Source: Prauserella marina (GTDB taxonomy: Bacteria > Actinomycetota > Actinomycetes > Mycobacteriales > Pseudonocardiaceae). Taken from it: a DNA stretch of 64,000 nt. Where the stretch lies: contig NZ_CP016353.1 in assembly GCF_002240355.1 (NCBI RefSeq), positions 62,001 through 126,000 of the forward strand. Direction: 5' to 3'. The notes beneath the pieces are model-generated. The model did not search any database. It was not told the origin of the DNA and worked only from the letters and a program-made list of their open reading frames with translations. Positions 41,118 through 50,665 of the stretch are shown one piece after another (position 1 is the first letter of the stretch; each line of letters begins with the position of its first letter). The position numbers were made by a program, and so were the translations under genes.

Positions 41118-42260
41118 TCAGCGAAGTGGCAGCACCGCCGTCACCGAGGTCAGCGTGTCGAGCAATCGTTGCCGCAACACGTTCTCGTCCGCCGAAGGCG
41201 CCTGTGACACCCCGACGCCGACCGTGACGTTCCCCGATACGTACCAGACGACGCTGACCCTTCCGGACGAGTCGGTTCGGCTCAATGCCACAAATCCTTC
41301 CCTGTCGGCGAGCGGCTCAGCGGTGAACCCGCCCTCGGTGACGGTGCGGCTCAGTTGGTCCGTCAACGACGTCGCGGCCCCGGAATCGTCGGCGGGGATC
41401 ACGATCACCGTGTAGCCGTCGGTCAGGCTCTCGCCTTCCGCCGAAGCGCGGTAGATGACCTCCTTCGCGCCGCTGTCACGCATAGCCTGCGCGTCGGTGG
41501 TCGAGTAAAGACCGAGGTCGGCACCCTTGTCGACGGTCATGGTCGAGTTGGCCGGACTCGGTTCACCCGGAAGGACCGGCAACTTGTCGGCGAGCGCGAC
41601 CTCGGAACCGTCGGGGCCCGATGACGCGGCTGGCATCGCGCTGCCGGGCGTCGCTTTGTCGCCTGAAGTGCCGAGCCACCACGCGCCGCCGATGACCGCG
41701 CCGAGCGCGATGAGTACTCCGAGTGAGACGAGCAGCCAGGTGCCCGTCTTTCCCTTGCTCGCGGGTGGTTCGGCCCAGTCGGGAAGTGGTGGGGCCTGCC
41801 GGGGCGGCGGTCCTGCCACCGGTCCCGTCGGCACCCTCGTGATCGGAACCGTCAACTCGACGGGCTGCTGTGCCGTGCCGTTCGTGTTGCCGGGGTGAGG
41901 GGCGGATGGCTGCGGCCGGTGGGCCTTTTGCGCGGAGGGCGGCGGGTAGGGCATGGAGTCGGTCGGCCGGTAATCGGCGGGACTCGGTGCCGTCGTCGGC
42001 CGCGTCGTGGTGAGCAACAGCGTGGGGTCGTTCGGGTCGGGCGGGGTCATCACTTCCGTCACCTCGCCCGTCGCCGGGCTGTCGTGGGCAGCACCATTCG
42101 CCGCCTTGGCTTCCCTGTTTCTCGCGGCGAGCGGTGAGATCGCCGGCCCGCTGGAAGCCTCGGCGAGGATGTCCTCACGCAGCCGACGATGCTGATCATG
42201 AGCGATTTGTCCGGAGGCGAGTTCGGCGTCGAGACGTCGCAACTCGTCTTGCCAAGCCAT
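41118..42260 (-). CDS. Single-pass membrane protein with SHOCT-like N-terminus, 380 aa
   Basis: Paralogue of the next gene with the same order: helical hairpin (MAWQDELRRLDAELASGQIA and on), a Pro/Thr-rich linker of about 150 residues, one membrane helix (WLLVSLGVLIALGAVIGGAWWL), and an extracellular domain (EVIYRASAEGESLTDGYTVIVIP ... SVVWYVSGNVTVGVGVSQA). The outer domains share a fold-like pattern (values read as stress-like strands then VRVEAVS / VGVGVSQA) but little identity. AGGGGGT precedes ATG 42260, as in its paralogue. Probably an envelope accessory or sensor; function unknown. Confidence 0.8.
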   Translation of the reverse strand: MAWQDELRRLDAELASGQIAHDQHRRLREDILAEASSGPAISPLAARNREAKAANGAAHDSPATGEVTEVMTPPDPNDPTLLLTTTRPTTAPSPADYRPTDSMPYPPPSAQKAHRPQPSAPHPGNTNGTAQQPVELTVPITRVPTGPVAGPPPRQAPPLPDWAEPPASKGKTGTWLLVSLGVLIALGAVIGGAWWLGTSGDKATPGSAMPAASSGPDGSEVALADKLPVLPGEPSPANSTMTVDKGADLGLYSTTDAQAMRDSGAKEVIYRASAEGESLTDGYTVIVIPADDSGAATSLTDQLSRTVTEGGFTAEPLADREGFVALSRTDSSGRVSVVWYVSGNVTVGVGVSQAPSADENVLRQRLLDTLTSVTAVLPLR

Positions 42261-42327
42261 CGAACCCCCTGATCACCTGGAGCCCACGCACACTATCGCG
42301 TCACCCCGCAGAGCGACGCCGGGTCAG

Positions 42328-42333
42328 TAGAAT
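42328..42333 (+). promoter_or_regulatory. -10 element TAGAAT, leaderless start of msrA
   Basis: TAGAAT ends six bases before ATG 42340, with no ribosome site. Confidence 0.55.
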
Positions 42334-42339
42334 TGAAGT

Positions 42340-43020
42340 ATGTCGTGGTTCGGTCGAGACAAAACAACGTTGGTGTCCGCTGAGCAGGCGCTGCCCGGCC
42401 GCGCCGAACCGCTGGTGACACCGGACTTTCACGCCGTGCATCCTGACCGGCGCATCAAACCACCGTTCCCCGAAGGCATGCGCACCGCGGTGTTCGGGCT
42501 CGGTTGCTTCTGGGGCGCGGAACGGCTGTTCTGGCAAACCCAGGGTGTTTATTCGACGGCGGTGGGCTACGCGGGCGGCTACACGCCGAACCCGACGTAC
42601 GAGGAGGTGTGCTCGGGGCTCACCGGGCACACCGAAGCCGTGCTCGTCGTTTTCGATCCGGCGGTGGTGTCGTACGAGACCCTGCTGAAGGTCTTTTGGG
42701 AAGGGCACGATCCCACGCAGGGAATGCGGCAGGGAAACGATCTGGGAACGCAGTACCGGTCGGCCGTCTACTACGCCGACGAGCGGCAACGTACGGAAGC
42801 CGAAGCCTCCCGGGCCGGTTTCCAGTCCGCGCTCCGGGGTGCCGGGCTCGGTGAGATCACCACGGAATTCGCTCAGCTCGGCGAGTTCTACTACGCGGAG
42901 GACTATCACCAGCAGTACCTCTACAAGGTGCCGAACGGTTACTGCGGTTTGGGCGGTACCGGGGTGAGTTGCCCGGTGGGACTCGGGGTCAGCGACGGTA
43001 CAACGGGCGCCGCGAGCTGA
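42340..43020 (+). CDS. msrA: Peptide-methionine (S)-S-oxide reductase MsrA, 226 aa
   Basis: Repairs oxidised methionine. Active-site G-C56-F-W-G-A-E-R is complete; Y, D and E of the oxyanion pocket are in [26 protein letters not shown] and [10 protein letters not shown]. The C-terminal [15 protein letters not shown] supplies resolving cysteines for thioredoxin recycling. The 45-residue N-terminal extension ([15 protein letters not shown]) is usual in actinobacterial MsrA. Starts from a leaderless promoter. Confidence 0.96.
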   Translation: MSWFGRDKTTLVSAEQALPGRAEPLVTPDFHAVHPDRRIKPPFPEGMRTAVFGLGCFWGAERLFWQTQGVYSTAVGYAGGYTPNPTYEEVCSGLTGHTEAVLVVFDPAVVSYETLLKVFWEGHDPTQGMRQGNDLGTQYRSAVYYADERQRTEAEASRAGFQSALRGAGLGEITTEFAQLGEFYYAEDYHQQYLYKVPNGYCGLGGTGVSCPVGLGVSDGTTGAAS

Positions 43021-43055
43021 CTTCGGTTGGTTCCAGTTCTGACGGCCGGTGACGC

Positions 43056-43061
43056 TACCGT
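43056..43061 (+). promoter_or_regulatory. -10 element TACCGT, leaderless start
   Basis: TACCGT ends six bases before GTG 43068; TTCCAG lies 19 bp upstream as a possible -35. Confidence 0.45.
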
Positions 43062-43067
43062 CACCTT

Positions 43068-43811
43068 GTGCGAGTCGGTGTCTATGTTGACGGCTATAAC
43101 CTGTACTACTCGGGCCGTCGTTGGTTCGGCCGGGGAACGACGGGTTGGAAATGGTTGTCGCCACATGCGCTCGCGACGTCCCTCGTCGCTGAGCGTACGA
43201 ACTGGCGAGGGGCGCGAATCGAGCGCGTTGTCTACTGCACGGCCCGGATAGATGCCGCGGACGCGCCGGATGCGTACGCCGATCAGGACGTGTACTTGAA
43301 GGCATTGGACGCGGTCGGAGCCGTGGATCACATCGAGTTCGGACAATACGTGGCTCGGGCAAAGCAGGTTCCTCTTGCCAATCAACCCAGAAAGGGACGT
43401 CCTCAGCTTGTTCGCTCCCAGGCGCCGCTCCCAACGACCGAGCTTCCCCTGAGTGCTGTGGACGATGGAAACGGTGGCCACATCGTGCTGGCTACCGCCT
43501 TGGTGAGGGAAGAGAAGGGCAGTGATGTCAACGTCGCAACGCACCTGCTCGTGGATGTGTTGAGCGGCTACGTCGACGCGGCGGTGGTGATCTCGAACGA
43601 CTCCGACCTCGGTTTGCCCTTGAAGTTGATTCGTGACCACGTGCCGGTTGGGGTTGTGAACCCGTCCACTGGCTGGCTCGCAGGGGCTTTGCAGGGCAAA
43701 GCGACTGATGGAAAAGGACGTCATTGGTGGCGGCAACTGGGCCAGCAGGACTTCACCGCACACCAGCTGCCCAATCCCGCGGGGCACTTCACTCGCCCAG
43801 CCAAGTGGTAG
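43068..43811 (+). CDS. NYN domain (PIN-like) putative RNase, 247 aa
   Basis: NYN-domain nuclease-like protein. Acidic active-site positions: D8 in VYVDGYNLYY, EEKGSDVNVATHLLVD in the middle, and SNDSDLGLPLKLI. These match the Asp set that binds Mg2+ in PIN/NYN RNases. The substrate is probably RNA. It stands alone with a leaderless promoter and an intrinsic terminator (43888-43918). No toxin-antitoxin partner lies next to it. Confidence 0.88.
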   Translation: MRVGVYVDGYNLYYSGRRWFGRGTTGWKWLSPHALATSLVAERTNWRGARIERVVYCTARIDAADAPDAYADQDVYLKALDAVGAVDHIEFGQYVARAKQVPLANQPRKGRPQLVRSQAPLPTTELPLSAVDDGNGGHIVLATALVREEKGSDVNVATHLLVDVLSGYVDAAVVISNDSDLGLPLKLIRDHVPVGVVNPSTGWLAGALQGKATDGKGRHWWRQLGQQDFTAHQLPNPAGHFTRPAKW

Positions 43812-43887
43812 GTGTGTCCGGTGACTGATCATGTTGGTTTGGGTAGTTTGCCTCGCCCACCCACGCAAGCTAGGCTTGAAATCACCC

Positions 43888-43918
43888 ACCCGGTCCCCTC
43901 GTAGGGGCCGGGTTTTCT
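43888..43918 (+). terminator. Rho-independent terminator after NYN gene
   Basis: ACCCGG-T-CCCC (43888-43898) pairs with GGGG-CCGGGT (43904-43913), with a bulged T and loop TCGTA, followed by TTTTC. Confidence 0.8.
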
Positions 43919-43957
43919 CATAGCGGGGTCTGCGGCTGGTTGGTATCGGGGCCACGG

Positions 43958-44374
43958 TCAGCAGTCTCCGTCGCCGCACCAACTCGATTCCGCCTCGTCC
44001 GTTTTGGCTACCTGCAAGGTGGCCTCGTCTGCCGTACTGAGTTGCATTCCGGCGGCGGGATCCTGTGCCACGACAACCCAGTTGGCTGGGTTGGCTACGA
44101 AGGCATGGCCGTCGGCGGGCAGCGGCAGGACGTTGGTGATGCCGAGAGAGTCCAAAGTGTCCATGGCAACCATGAGGTTCTCGCCTTCCACGGTGGGCAT
44201 CTCGACCATCGTGGGCGCCGCGGACGGAGGCAGTGCGGGCTGCTCCGCCAGTTCGGCCGACAGCGTGGCCGGTTCGGAAGCAGGGGTGTCTCGCGTGGTG
44301 CTCGGAACAGCGCAGGCCATTGCGGTCCCGAGTAAGGCCGTGAACAGGACGCTAAGGGCAAGGGACCTACGCAT
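43958..44374 (-). CDS. Exported PASTA-like protein, probable lipoprotein, 138 aa
   Basis: Signal peptide residues 1-20 (LALSVLFTALLGTAMA) with C21 at the probable lipid-attachment site; the lipobox is imperfect (A-M-A-C). After a Ser/Thr/Pro linker there is one PASTA-like domain: VEMPTVEGENLMVAMDTLDSLGI, then VVVAQDPAAGMQLSTADEATLQVAK. PASTA units bind muropeptides or cell-wall precursors. The protein ends SSWCGDGDC. ATG 44374 has GAGAGGA six bases upstream; the longer frame to 44479 is not used. Role in cell-wall sensing is inference. Confidence 0.8.
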   Translation of the reverse strand: MRRSLALSVLFTALLGTAMACAVPSTTRDTPASEPATLSAELAEQPALPPSAAPTMVEMPTVEGENLMVAMDTLDSLGITNVLPLPADGHAFVANPANWVVVAQDPAAGMQLSTADEATLQVAKTDEAESSWCGDGDC

Positions 44375-44614
44375 GCGTATTCCTCTCGGAAAAGAACGGA
44401 CCGGAGTGGAACTTTCGGGGAGAAATATGGCGACGCGAGGGCCTGGCGTGACCGGGTGCGGTGTCGATGTCGAAATCATCGCTGGGTGAAAGGTGCGTTA
44501 CCGCCGTGAGCAACTCGTGATCCGGTCATCGTGCTGCCAACGCGTACGAGGTGTCGATCCCCCGATCGCCGCTGCGCGAATCGGACAGGCGGCGGGCAAC
44601 GTTTTCCAGATGGT

Positions 44615-44628
44615 GGTAGCTTGCTACC
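44615..44628 (+). promoter_or_regulatory. Palindromic operator GGTAGC-TT-GCTACC overlapping -10 of XRE gene
   Basis: A perfect 6-bp inverted repeat with a 2-base centre covers TAGCTT (44617-44622), a TANNNT -10 that lies eight bases before GTG 44631. Binding here would block RNA polymerase, so the site fits autorepression by the encoded XRE protein. Confidence 0.55.
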
Positions 44629-44630
44629 TT

Positions 44631-44966
44631 GTGGATACGTGCCGCAATCGCGATCGACCGCGGAACACGGTGGCTTCCGAACTGGGTAGCACGGTCAGGC
44701 ACCTGCGCACGCTGCGCGGGTGGACTCAGGCCCGGCTCGCGTCGGCCGCCGGGATGACCCAGCCCGCCATCGCGCGCTTCGAAGCCGGTGCGACAGTGCC
44801 GACGATCCCCGTTCTCGAACGGCTCGCCGGTGCGCTCGGTGCCGAGTTGTTCGTGGACCTCATGCTGCTCCCGCCGGTGCAAGAAGGCCCTACTGGCCTG
44901 GACCACGTCGAACGAGAATTGGTGTGGAACAACAAAAAAATCCTCCCCCGCCCGGGGGAGGATTGA
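44631..44966 (+). CDS. Small XRE-family transcriptional regulator, 111 aa
   Basis: HTH_3-type DNA-binding protein: LGSTVRHLRTLRGWTQARLASAAGMTQPAIARFEAG (first to third helices), then TVPTIPVLERLAGALGAELFVDLML. Similar proteins are antitoxin-like or autoregulators. GTG 44631 is chosen from the -10/operator layout; an earlier in-frame ATG near 44610 and a GTG at 44670 are alternatives. The stop codon lies inside the terminator stem shared with the convergent tRNA gene. No toxin gene is adjacent. Confidence 0.75.
   Translation: MDTCRNRDRPRNTVASELGSTVRHLRTLRGWTQARLASAAGMTQPAIARFEAGATVPTIPVLERLAGALGAELFVDLMLLPPVQEGPTGLDHVERELVWNNKKILPRPGED
44939..44964. terminator. Hairpin terminator of tRNA-Gly overlapping the XRE stop codon
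   Basis: AATCCTCCCCC (44939-44949) pairs with GGGGGAGGATT (44954-44964), loop GCCC. On the minus strand it is followed by a T-tract and terminates the tRNA. The plus-strand gene's TGA (44964-44966) begins in the stem. Confidence 0.85.
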
Positions 44967-44976
44967 AAAAAACTTG

Positions 44977-45049
44977 AGCGGACGACGGGACTCGAACCCG
45001 CGACCCTCACCTTGGCAAGGTGATGCGCTACCAGCTGCGCTACGTCCGC
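44977..45049 (-). tRNA. tRNA-Gly (anticodon GCC)
   Basis: 73-base cloverleaf: acceptor stem GCGGACG pairs with CGTCCGC, D arm AGCGCAGCTGGTAGCGC, anticodon stem TCACC/GGTGA with loop TTGCCAA (anticodon GCC), and T arm GCGGGTTCGAGTCCCGT. CCA is not encoded. TATAGACT at 45080-45087 (minus strand) fits its -10. Confidence 0.97.
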
Positions 45050-45079
45050 GTGCACTGTTCAATCGCTTGTGCGAGGCAC

Positions 45080-45087
45080 AGTCTATA
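45080..45087 (-). promoter_or_regulatory. -10 region TATAGACT of tRNA-Gly
   Basis: Reads TATAGACT on the minus strand, about 30 bases upstream of the mature tRNA 5' end, a usual distance for a precursor leader. The -35 is unclear. Confidence 0.45.
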
Positions 45088-45220
45088 CCGACCGCTTTCC
45101 GGCACCGCGAGGTACCCGAAGGTGGGCATTTGGTCACGTACGTAGGACAAGGGGTGACGGGGTTCGCGAGGCTCCGTATGGTGTTCAACGTTCAACCGAA
45201 AGGGCTACGGCCCGGAGGGG

Positions 45221-46897
<1,677 letters not shown>

Positions 46898-46959
46898 AGA
46901 TCACGGTACGGTTTCCGTAATACGTAATTCGTGCTCGGGCATGCTTGCGGAGGGCAGCG

Positions 46960-47400
46960 ATGAACCGGCTGGTCCGGGGTACAGACGGCCGGGAATGGGT
47001 CATTCGCGGCCAGATGGAGTGGCGTCGTCCCGCGACGGCCGACGACTTCGAGCACGATGTGGCCGCGAGCTACGCACCAGGCATCGTCATGGCCGCGGTC
47101 GCGGCGGTGCTCGCCATCATCCTGCTGGTCTGGATGCCGGACGACGTGGTCGTTCCGCCCTGGGTCCCGCTCGCTGTCCTGCTGGTCGCGCTGTTCTTCC
47201 CGCTGCGATGGGTGCTGCGAAGGCCGTGGACGGTGGTCGCGGAAACCGAGGGCGACCCTTCCGGCGAGCGTCCTTCGGAGCGCTGGGTCGGCACGGTGCG
47301 GGGTACCTTTGCGGTACGCGGTGAGGTCAACCGCATCGCGAAATCCATCCAGAAGCACGACCTACCGGACTTCGAAGGTCCCCTACACCCTGTCGAGTAA
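46960..47400 (+). CDS. Two-helix membrane protein, 146 aa
   Basis: Unknown function. N-terminal soluble part (VRGTDGREWVIRGQMEWRRP), a charged stretch DDFEHDVAASYAPG, then two helices (IVMAAVAAVLAIILLVWM and WVPLAVLLVALFFPLRWVL) joined by a short loop, and a C-terminal soluble part (WTVVAETEGDPSGERPSERWVGTVRG) that seems to form strands. GGAGGG five bases before ATG 46960 fixes the start. It lies 3 bp before the glycosylase gene on the same strand, probably cotranscribed. I recall similar proteins in Pseudonocardiaceae without a role. Confidence 0.8.
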   Translation: MNRLVRGTDGREWVIRGQMEWRRPATADDFEHDVAASYAPGIVMAAVAAVLAIILLVWMPDDVVVPPWVPLAVLLVALFFPLRWVLRRPWTVVAETEGDPSGERPSERWVGTVRGTFAVRGEVNRIAKSIQKHDLPDFEGPLHPVE

Positions 47401-47403
47401 CCC

Positions 47404-48282
47404 ATGCCTGAGCTGCCCGAAGTCGAGGCCCTCGCCCACCATCTGCGCGAGCACGCCGTCGGGCGCACCGTGAAGAGGGTCGACGTCGCCTCCCTTTCGG
47501 TGCTCAAGACCGTGACTCCCCAGTGGACGGAACTGAACGGGCGCGAGGTCACCGGGGCAGGCAGGCACGGCAAGCACCTCGATCTGGAATGCGGCGACCT
47601 GCACCTCATCGTTCATCTCGCGAGGGCGGGCTGGCTCCGCTGGTCCGATTCGCTGTCTCCCGCGCCGCCGAAGCCGGGGGGCAAGGGGCCGATCGCGTTG
47701 CGGGTGCACCTTTCCTCGGATCCCGGTGAATCGCCCGGCTCGCCCGGCTTCGACCTGACCGAGGCGGGAACCAAGAAAGGGCTCGCCGTCTGGATCGTCC
47801 ACGATCCAGCGGAGGTGCCGAGTATCGAGCGGCTGGGGCCGGACGCGCTCGACATCGATCGTGCGGCACTGGCGAAGTTGCTGGCAGGCCAGACGACTCG
47901 CCTGAAATGGCTGCTCACCGACCAGCGGGTCATCGCGGGAATCGGCAACGCGTACTCGGACGAGATCCTGCACGTCGCAAGGCTCTCGCCGTTCGCGACA
48001 CCGGCGAAGCTGACGGACGACACGATCGACCGGCTTGCCGACGCCGTGCACGACGTGCTCACCTCCGCCGTCGACCGGTCCGTTGGCCAAGCCGCCGCGC
48101 GGCTCAAGGGCGAGAAGCGGTCCGGTCTGCGGGTGCACGCCAGAACGGGACTGCCGTGCCCGGTGTGTGGTGACACCATCCGCGAGGTGTCTTTCGCGGA
48201 CAAGTCCTTCCAGTACTGCCCCACGTGTCAGACCGGTGGCAAACCGTTGGCCGACCGGCGCATGTCGCGCCTGCTGAAGTGA
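47404..48282 (+). CDS. Fpg/Nei family DNA glycosylase, 292 aa
   Basis: Base-excision-repair enzyme with glycosylase and AP-lyase activity. The N-terminal P2-E3-LPEVE contains the catalytic proline and glutamate; the conserved Lys is in GRHGKHLDLE. The H2TH region is LKWLLTDQRVIAGIGNAYSDEILHVARLSPF. The C-terminal zinc finger is C-P-V-C ... C-P-T-C followed by TGG. The RMSRLLK end replaces the usual Arg-rich end of MutM. A 20-residue insert (SSDPGESPGSPGFDLTEAG) lies near the middle. MutM2/Nei-like rather than the main MutM; substrate preference not clear. Confidence 0.93.
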   Translation: MPELPEVEALAHHLREHAVGRTVKRVDVASLSVLKTVTPQWTELNGREVTGAGRHGKHLDLECGDLHLIVHLARAGWLRWSDSLSPAPPKPGGKGPIALRVHLSSDPGESPGSPGFDLTEAGTKKGLAVWIVHDPAEVPSIERLGPDALDIDRAALAKLLAGQTTRLKWLLTDQRVIAGIGNAYSDEILHVARLSPFATPAKLTDDTIDRLADAVHDVLTSAVDRSVGQAAARLKGEKRSGLRVHARTGLPCPVCGDTIREVSFADKSFQYCPTCQTGGKPLADRRMSRLLK

Positions 48283-48343
48283 TGAGCCACCTCCGGCGAC
48301 CACGGGCAGTCGTGAATTACGTACATGAAGTGTGCGGTAGACC

Positions 48344-49672
48344 TTGCACGTGACCCAGCAAGCGCAGAGCATTGACGCCGTGTCCGGGCTGCTGACCAAC
48401 CCAGTCATCCCATGGAGCGTCGCCGGGGTGCTGCTGATCGGCATTGTCGTGCTCGTCTTCGGAAGCCGAAAGCCGAGTGGAGCGGTAGACGACGCCGTGC
48501 TCGAAGCGGTCTACCTGATGTCGAAGGCGCCGCTGGAGCTGAGGGAAGGACTCGATCAGGACGTCGCCGACAAGGTCGCGACAAGGTTGCTGGCGCTACT
48601 CAAGTGCATTGCCGTCGGTATCACCGACGGGGACGGAACCCTGCTTTCCTGGGACGGCGAGGCAAACGATCACTATGTCGACCTCGTCGACAGTGTCGGC
48701 CTTGCCATCCGCAAGCACCGGCGCGAAGTCGTCTCGCACGACAAGATGCCGTGCAACCACCGAGGCACCTGCCGGATGCGGACCGCGGTCATCGTCCCGC
48801 TCATCGTCGAGGGCAAGACCGACGCCGTGCTCATCGTTGTCGGCCGGACCAAGGGCAAGCGGATCGTTCACATGGCCGACGCGGTCGCCCGCTTCGTCGG
48901 GACACAGCTCGAATCGGCCCGGCTCGAAGAGACCAAGCACCAACTGCACCAGGCGGAGATCAAGGCGCTGCGGGCCCAGATCTCGCCGCACTTCGTCTAC
49001 AACGCGCTCAACACCATTTCCTCGCTGATCAGGACCGACCCCGAGGAAGCGAGGGAACTGCTCCAGGACTTCGCCGACTTCACTCGCTACTGCTTCCGCA
49101 CCGAGGGCACCTTCACCACGCTGTCCGACGAGCTGCGCAACATCGACCGCTACCTGACCATCGAGAGCGCGCGCTACGGCGGACGGCTCAACGTGCGACT
49201 CAAGATCGCTCCCGAGGTGCAGTCGGTCGTCGTTCCGTTCCTGCTCATCCAGCCGCTCGTCGAGAACGCGGTGAAGCACGGGATCGCCCAGAAACCGGGC
49301 GGAGGCACGGTGACGGTCACCGCGCAGGACTACGGGACCGAAGCCGAGATCAGCGTCGAGGACGACGGCGTCGGCATGGACCCCGCGCTGCTCGACGGGA
49401 TGCGCGATTCGAGCAGCAGCGCGCACATCGGGCTGACCGGCATCAACAGGCGGATGAACCAGGTGTTCGGCAACAAGTACTCGCTGATGGTCGAGACGGC
49501 GCCCAACGCGGGCATGAAGGTGACGATGCGGGTGCCCAAGTTCGTCAGGGGAGTGCGTCCCGACATGCTCAAGTTCGCGGCGGACGTGCCGGACCAACCC
49601 GAGCGAAGGCAAGGCGCCCCTGCGGCGAGCACGCGATCCGGGCTCCCCAGCGTCACCCCGAATGCCAGCTAG
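48344..49672 (+). CDS. LytS-type sensor histidine kinase, 442 aa
   Basis: One N-terminal membrane helix (WSVAGVLLIGIVVLVFG, residues 24-40), then a GAF-like sensor (about 70-195) with C88, C137 and C143 (MPCNHRGTCRM), then a His_kinase domain with H216 in QISPHFVYNALNTISSLI and HATPase: LLIQPLVENAVKHGI, VEDDGVGMD, GLTGINRRM. TTG 48344 or GTG 48350 is the start. The LytTR partner lies at 50666 with a peptidase gene between, and a symporter follows, as in BtsS/MctS-like carboxylate systems. The Cys set suggests redox or metal sensing. Confidence 0.9.
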   Translation: MHVTQQAQSIDAVSGLLTNPVIPWSVAGVLLIGIVVLVFGSRKPSGAVDDAVLEAVYLMSKAPLELREGLDQDVADKVATRLLALLKCIAVGITDGDGTLLSWDGEANDHYVDLVDSVGLAIRKHRREVVSHDKMPCNHRGTCRMRTAVIVPLIVEGKTDAVLIVVGRTKGKRIVHMADAVARFVGTQLESARLEETKHQLHQAEIKALRAQISPHFVYNALNTISSLIRTDPEEARELLQDFADFTRYCFRTEGTFTTLSDELRNIDRYLTIESARYGGRLNVRLKIAPEVQSVVVPFLLIQPLVENAVKHGIAQKPGGGTVTVTAQDYGTEAEISVEDDGVGMDPALLDGMRDSSSSAHIGLTGINRRMNQVFGNKYSLMVETAPNAGMKVTMRVPKFVRGVRPDMLKFAADVPDQPERRQGAPAASTRSGLPSVTPNAS

Positions 49673-49675
49673 GGT
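49670..49675 (+). promoter_or_regulatory. -10 element TAGGGT, leaderless start
   Basis: TAGGGT, overlapping the stop of the kinase gene, ends six bases before ATG 49682. It gives the peptidase its own promoter inside the cluster. Confidence 0.5.
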
Positions 49676-49681
49676 TGAGTG

Positions 49682-50566
49682 ATGAACGCACAGCGAAGCG
49701 GACTGACCGCCGAGGTCGGCAGGAAGGTCGGCAGGGCGGAGAAGCTGGCCTCGCGTATCCCGATGATCGGCGACCGCGCTGACCGCAAGGACGTCGTCGC
49801 GGTCGTCCGGCTGCACGGGGTGATCAACCCGCAGCCCTCGCCGCTGGCGAGAGGGGTCATCAACCTCGCGGCCGTCGAGTCCGCGTTGACGAGGGCCTTC
49901 AGTCACGACCGGCTCAAGGCGGTCGCGTTGCAGATCAACTCGCCTGGCGGGGCGCCAACCCAGTCGGGATTGATCGCCGAGCGCATCAGGCAACTCGCCG
50001 ACAAGCACGACAAGCCGGTCATCGCGTTCGCGGAGGACCTTGCCGCTTCCGGCGGCTACTGGCTGGCCTGCGCCGCCGACGAGATCTACGCGCACCGCAC
50101 CTCGATGGTCGGTTCGATTGGTGTCATCACCGGCGGCTTCGGGTTCGCGAACCTGCTCGAACGGTTCGGCATCGAGCGCAGGCTCTACACGGCCGGCGAG
50201 AACAAGTCGCGGCTCGATCCGTTCAGTCCCGAGAAGGCCGAGGACGTCGAGTGGCTGCACAAGCTGCACAACGAACTGCACGACATGTTCGTCGGCTGGG
50301 TCAAGGAACGAAGGGGAGACCGGCTCACCGCCGACAAGGACCTCTTCACCGGTGACATCTGGCTCGGGGCACGTGCTCTCGAACTCGGCCTCATCGACGG
50401 GCTCGGCAACCTGCGCACCGTCATCGGCGAGCGGTTCCCCGACGCCGAGATCGTGTTCGCCGAGCCGAAGAAGCCACTGCTGGCGAGGCTCGGGGTGGGC
50501 GCTCCTGCCGCCGCGCTGTTCGAAGCAGCCGTGAACAGGGCGACCTGGGCCCGATTCGGGTTGTAG
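49682..50566 (+). CDS. S49 family serine peptidase (SppA/SohB-like), 294 aa
   Basis: Signal-peptide-peptidase-like serine protease using a Ser-Lys dyad: S123 in DLAASGGYWLACAADEI and K175 in GENKSRLDPF. Other landmarks are INSPGGAPTQSG and TSMVGSIGVITGGFGF. No membrane helix or signal peptide is visible, so it is probably cytoplasmic or peripherally bound. The start is ATG 49682, with a leaderless promoter. It lies between the two halves of a LytS/LytTR system, perhaps by chance. Confidence 0.9.
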   Translation: MNAQRSGLTAEVGRKVGRAEKLASRIPMIGDRADRKDVVAVVRLHGVINPQPSPLARGVINLAAVESALTRAFSHDRLKAVALQINSPGGAPTQSGLIAERIRQLADKHDKPVIAFAEDLAASGGYWLACAADEIYAHRTSMVGSIGVITGGFGFANLLERFGIERRLYTAGENKSRLDPFSPEKAEDVEWLHKLHNELHDMFVGWVKERRGDRLTADKDLFTGDIWLGARALELGLIDGLGNLRTVIGERFPDAEIVFAEPKKPLLARLGVGAPAAALFEAAVNRATWARFGL

Positions 50567-50665
50567 TCCTTCGCTCGCAGCGCGTTCGGTAAAGATCTCG
50601 ATTCGGTATTGAGCCTGCGATTTCGCCCACAAGCGGTGTGGACATTGCACGCGGTGGACGGCAGG

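Noticed and set aside
33147-42260. Secondary-metabolite biosynthetic cluster
   Set aside because: There are glycan enzymes and an acyltransferase but no polyketide, peptide or terpene synthase, and the P450 at 55109 is far away and alone.
43068-44966. NYN nuclease and small XRE gene as a toxin-antitoxin pair
   Set aside because: They are separated by about 0.8 kb, a terminator and a convergent lipoprotein gene, and each has its own promoter.
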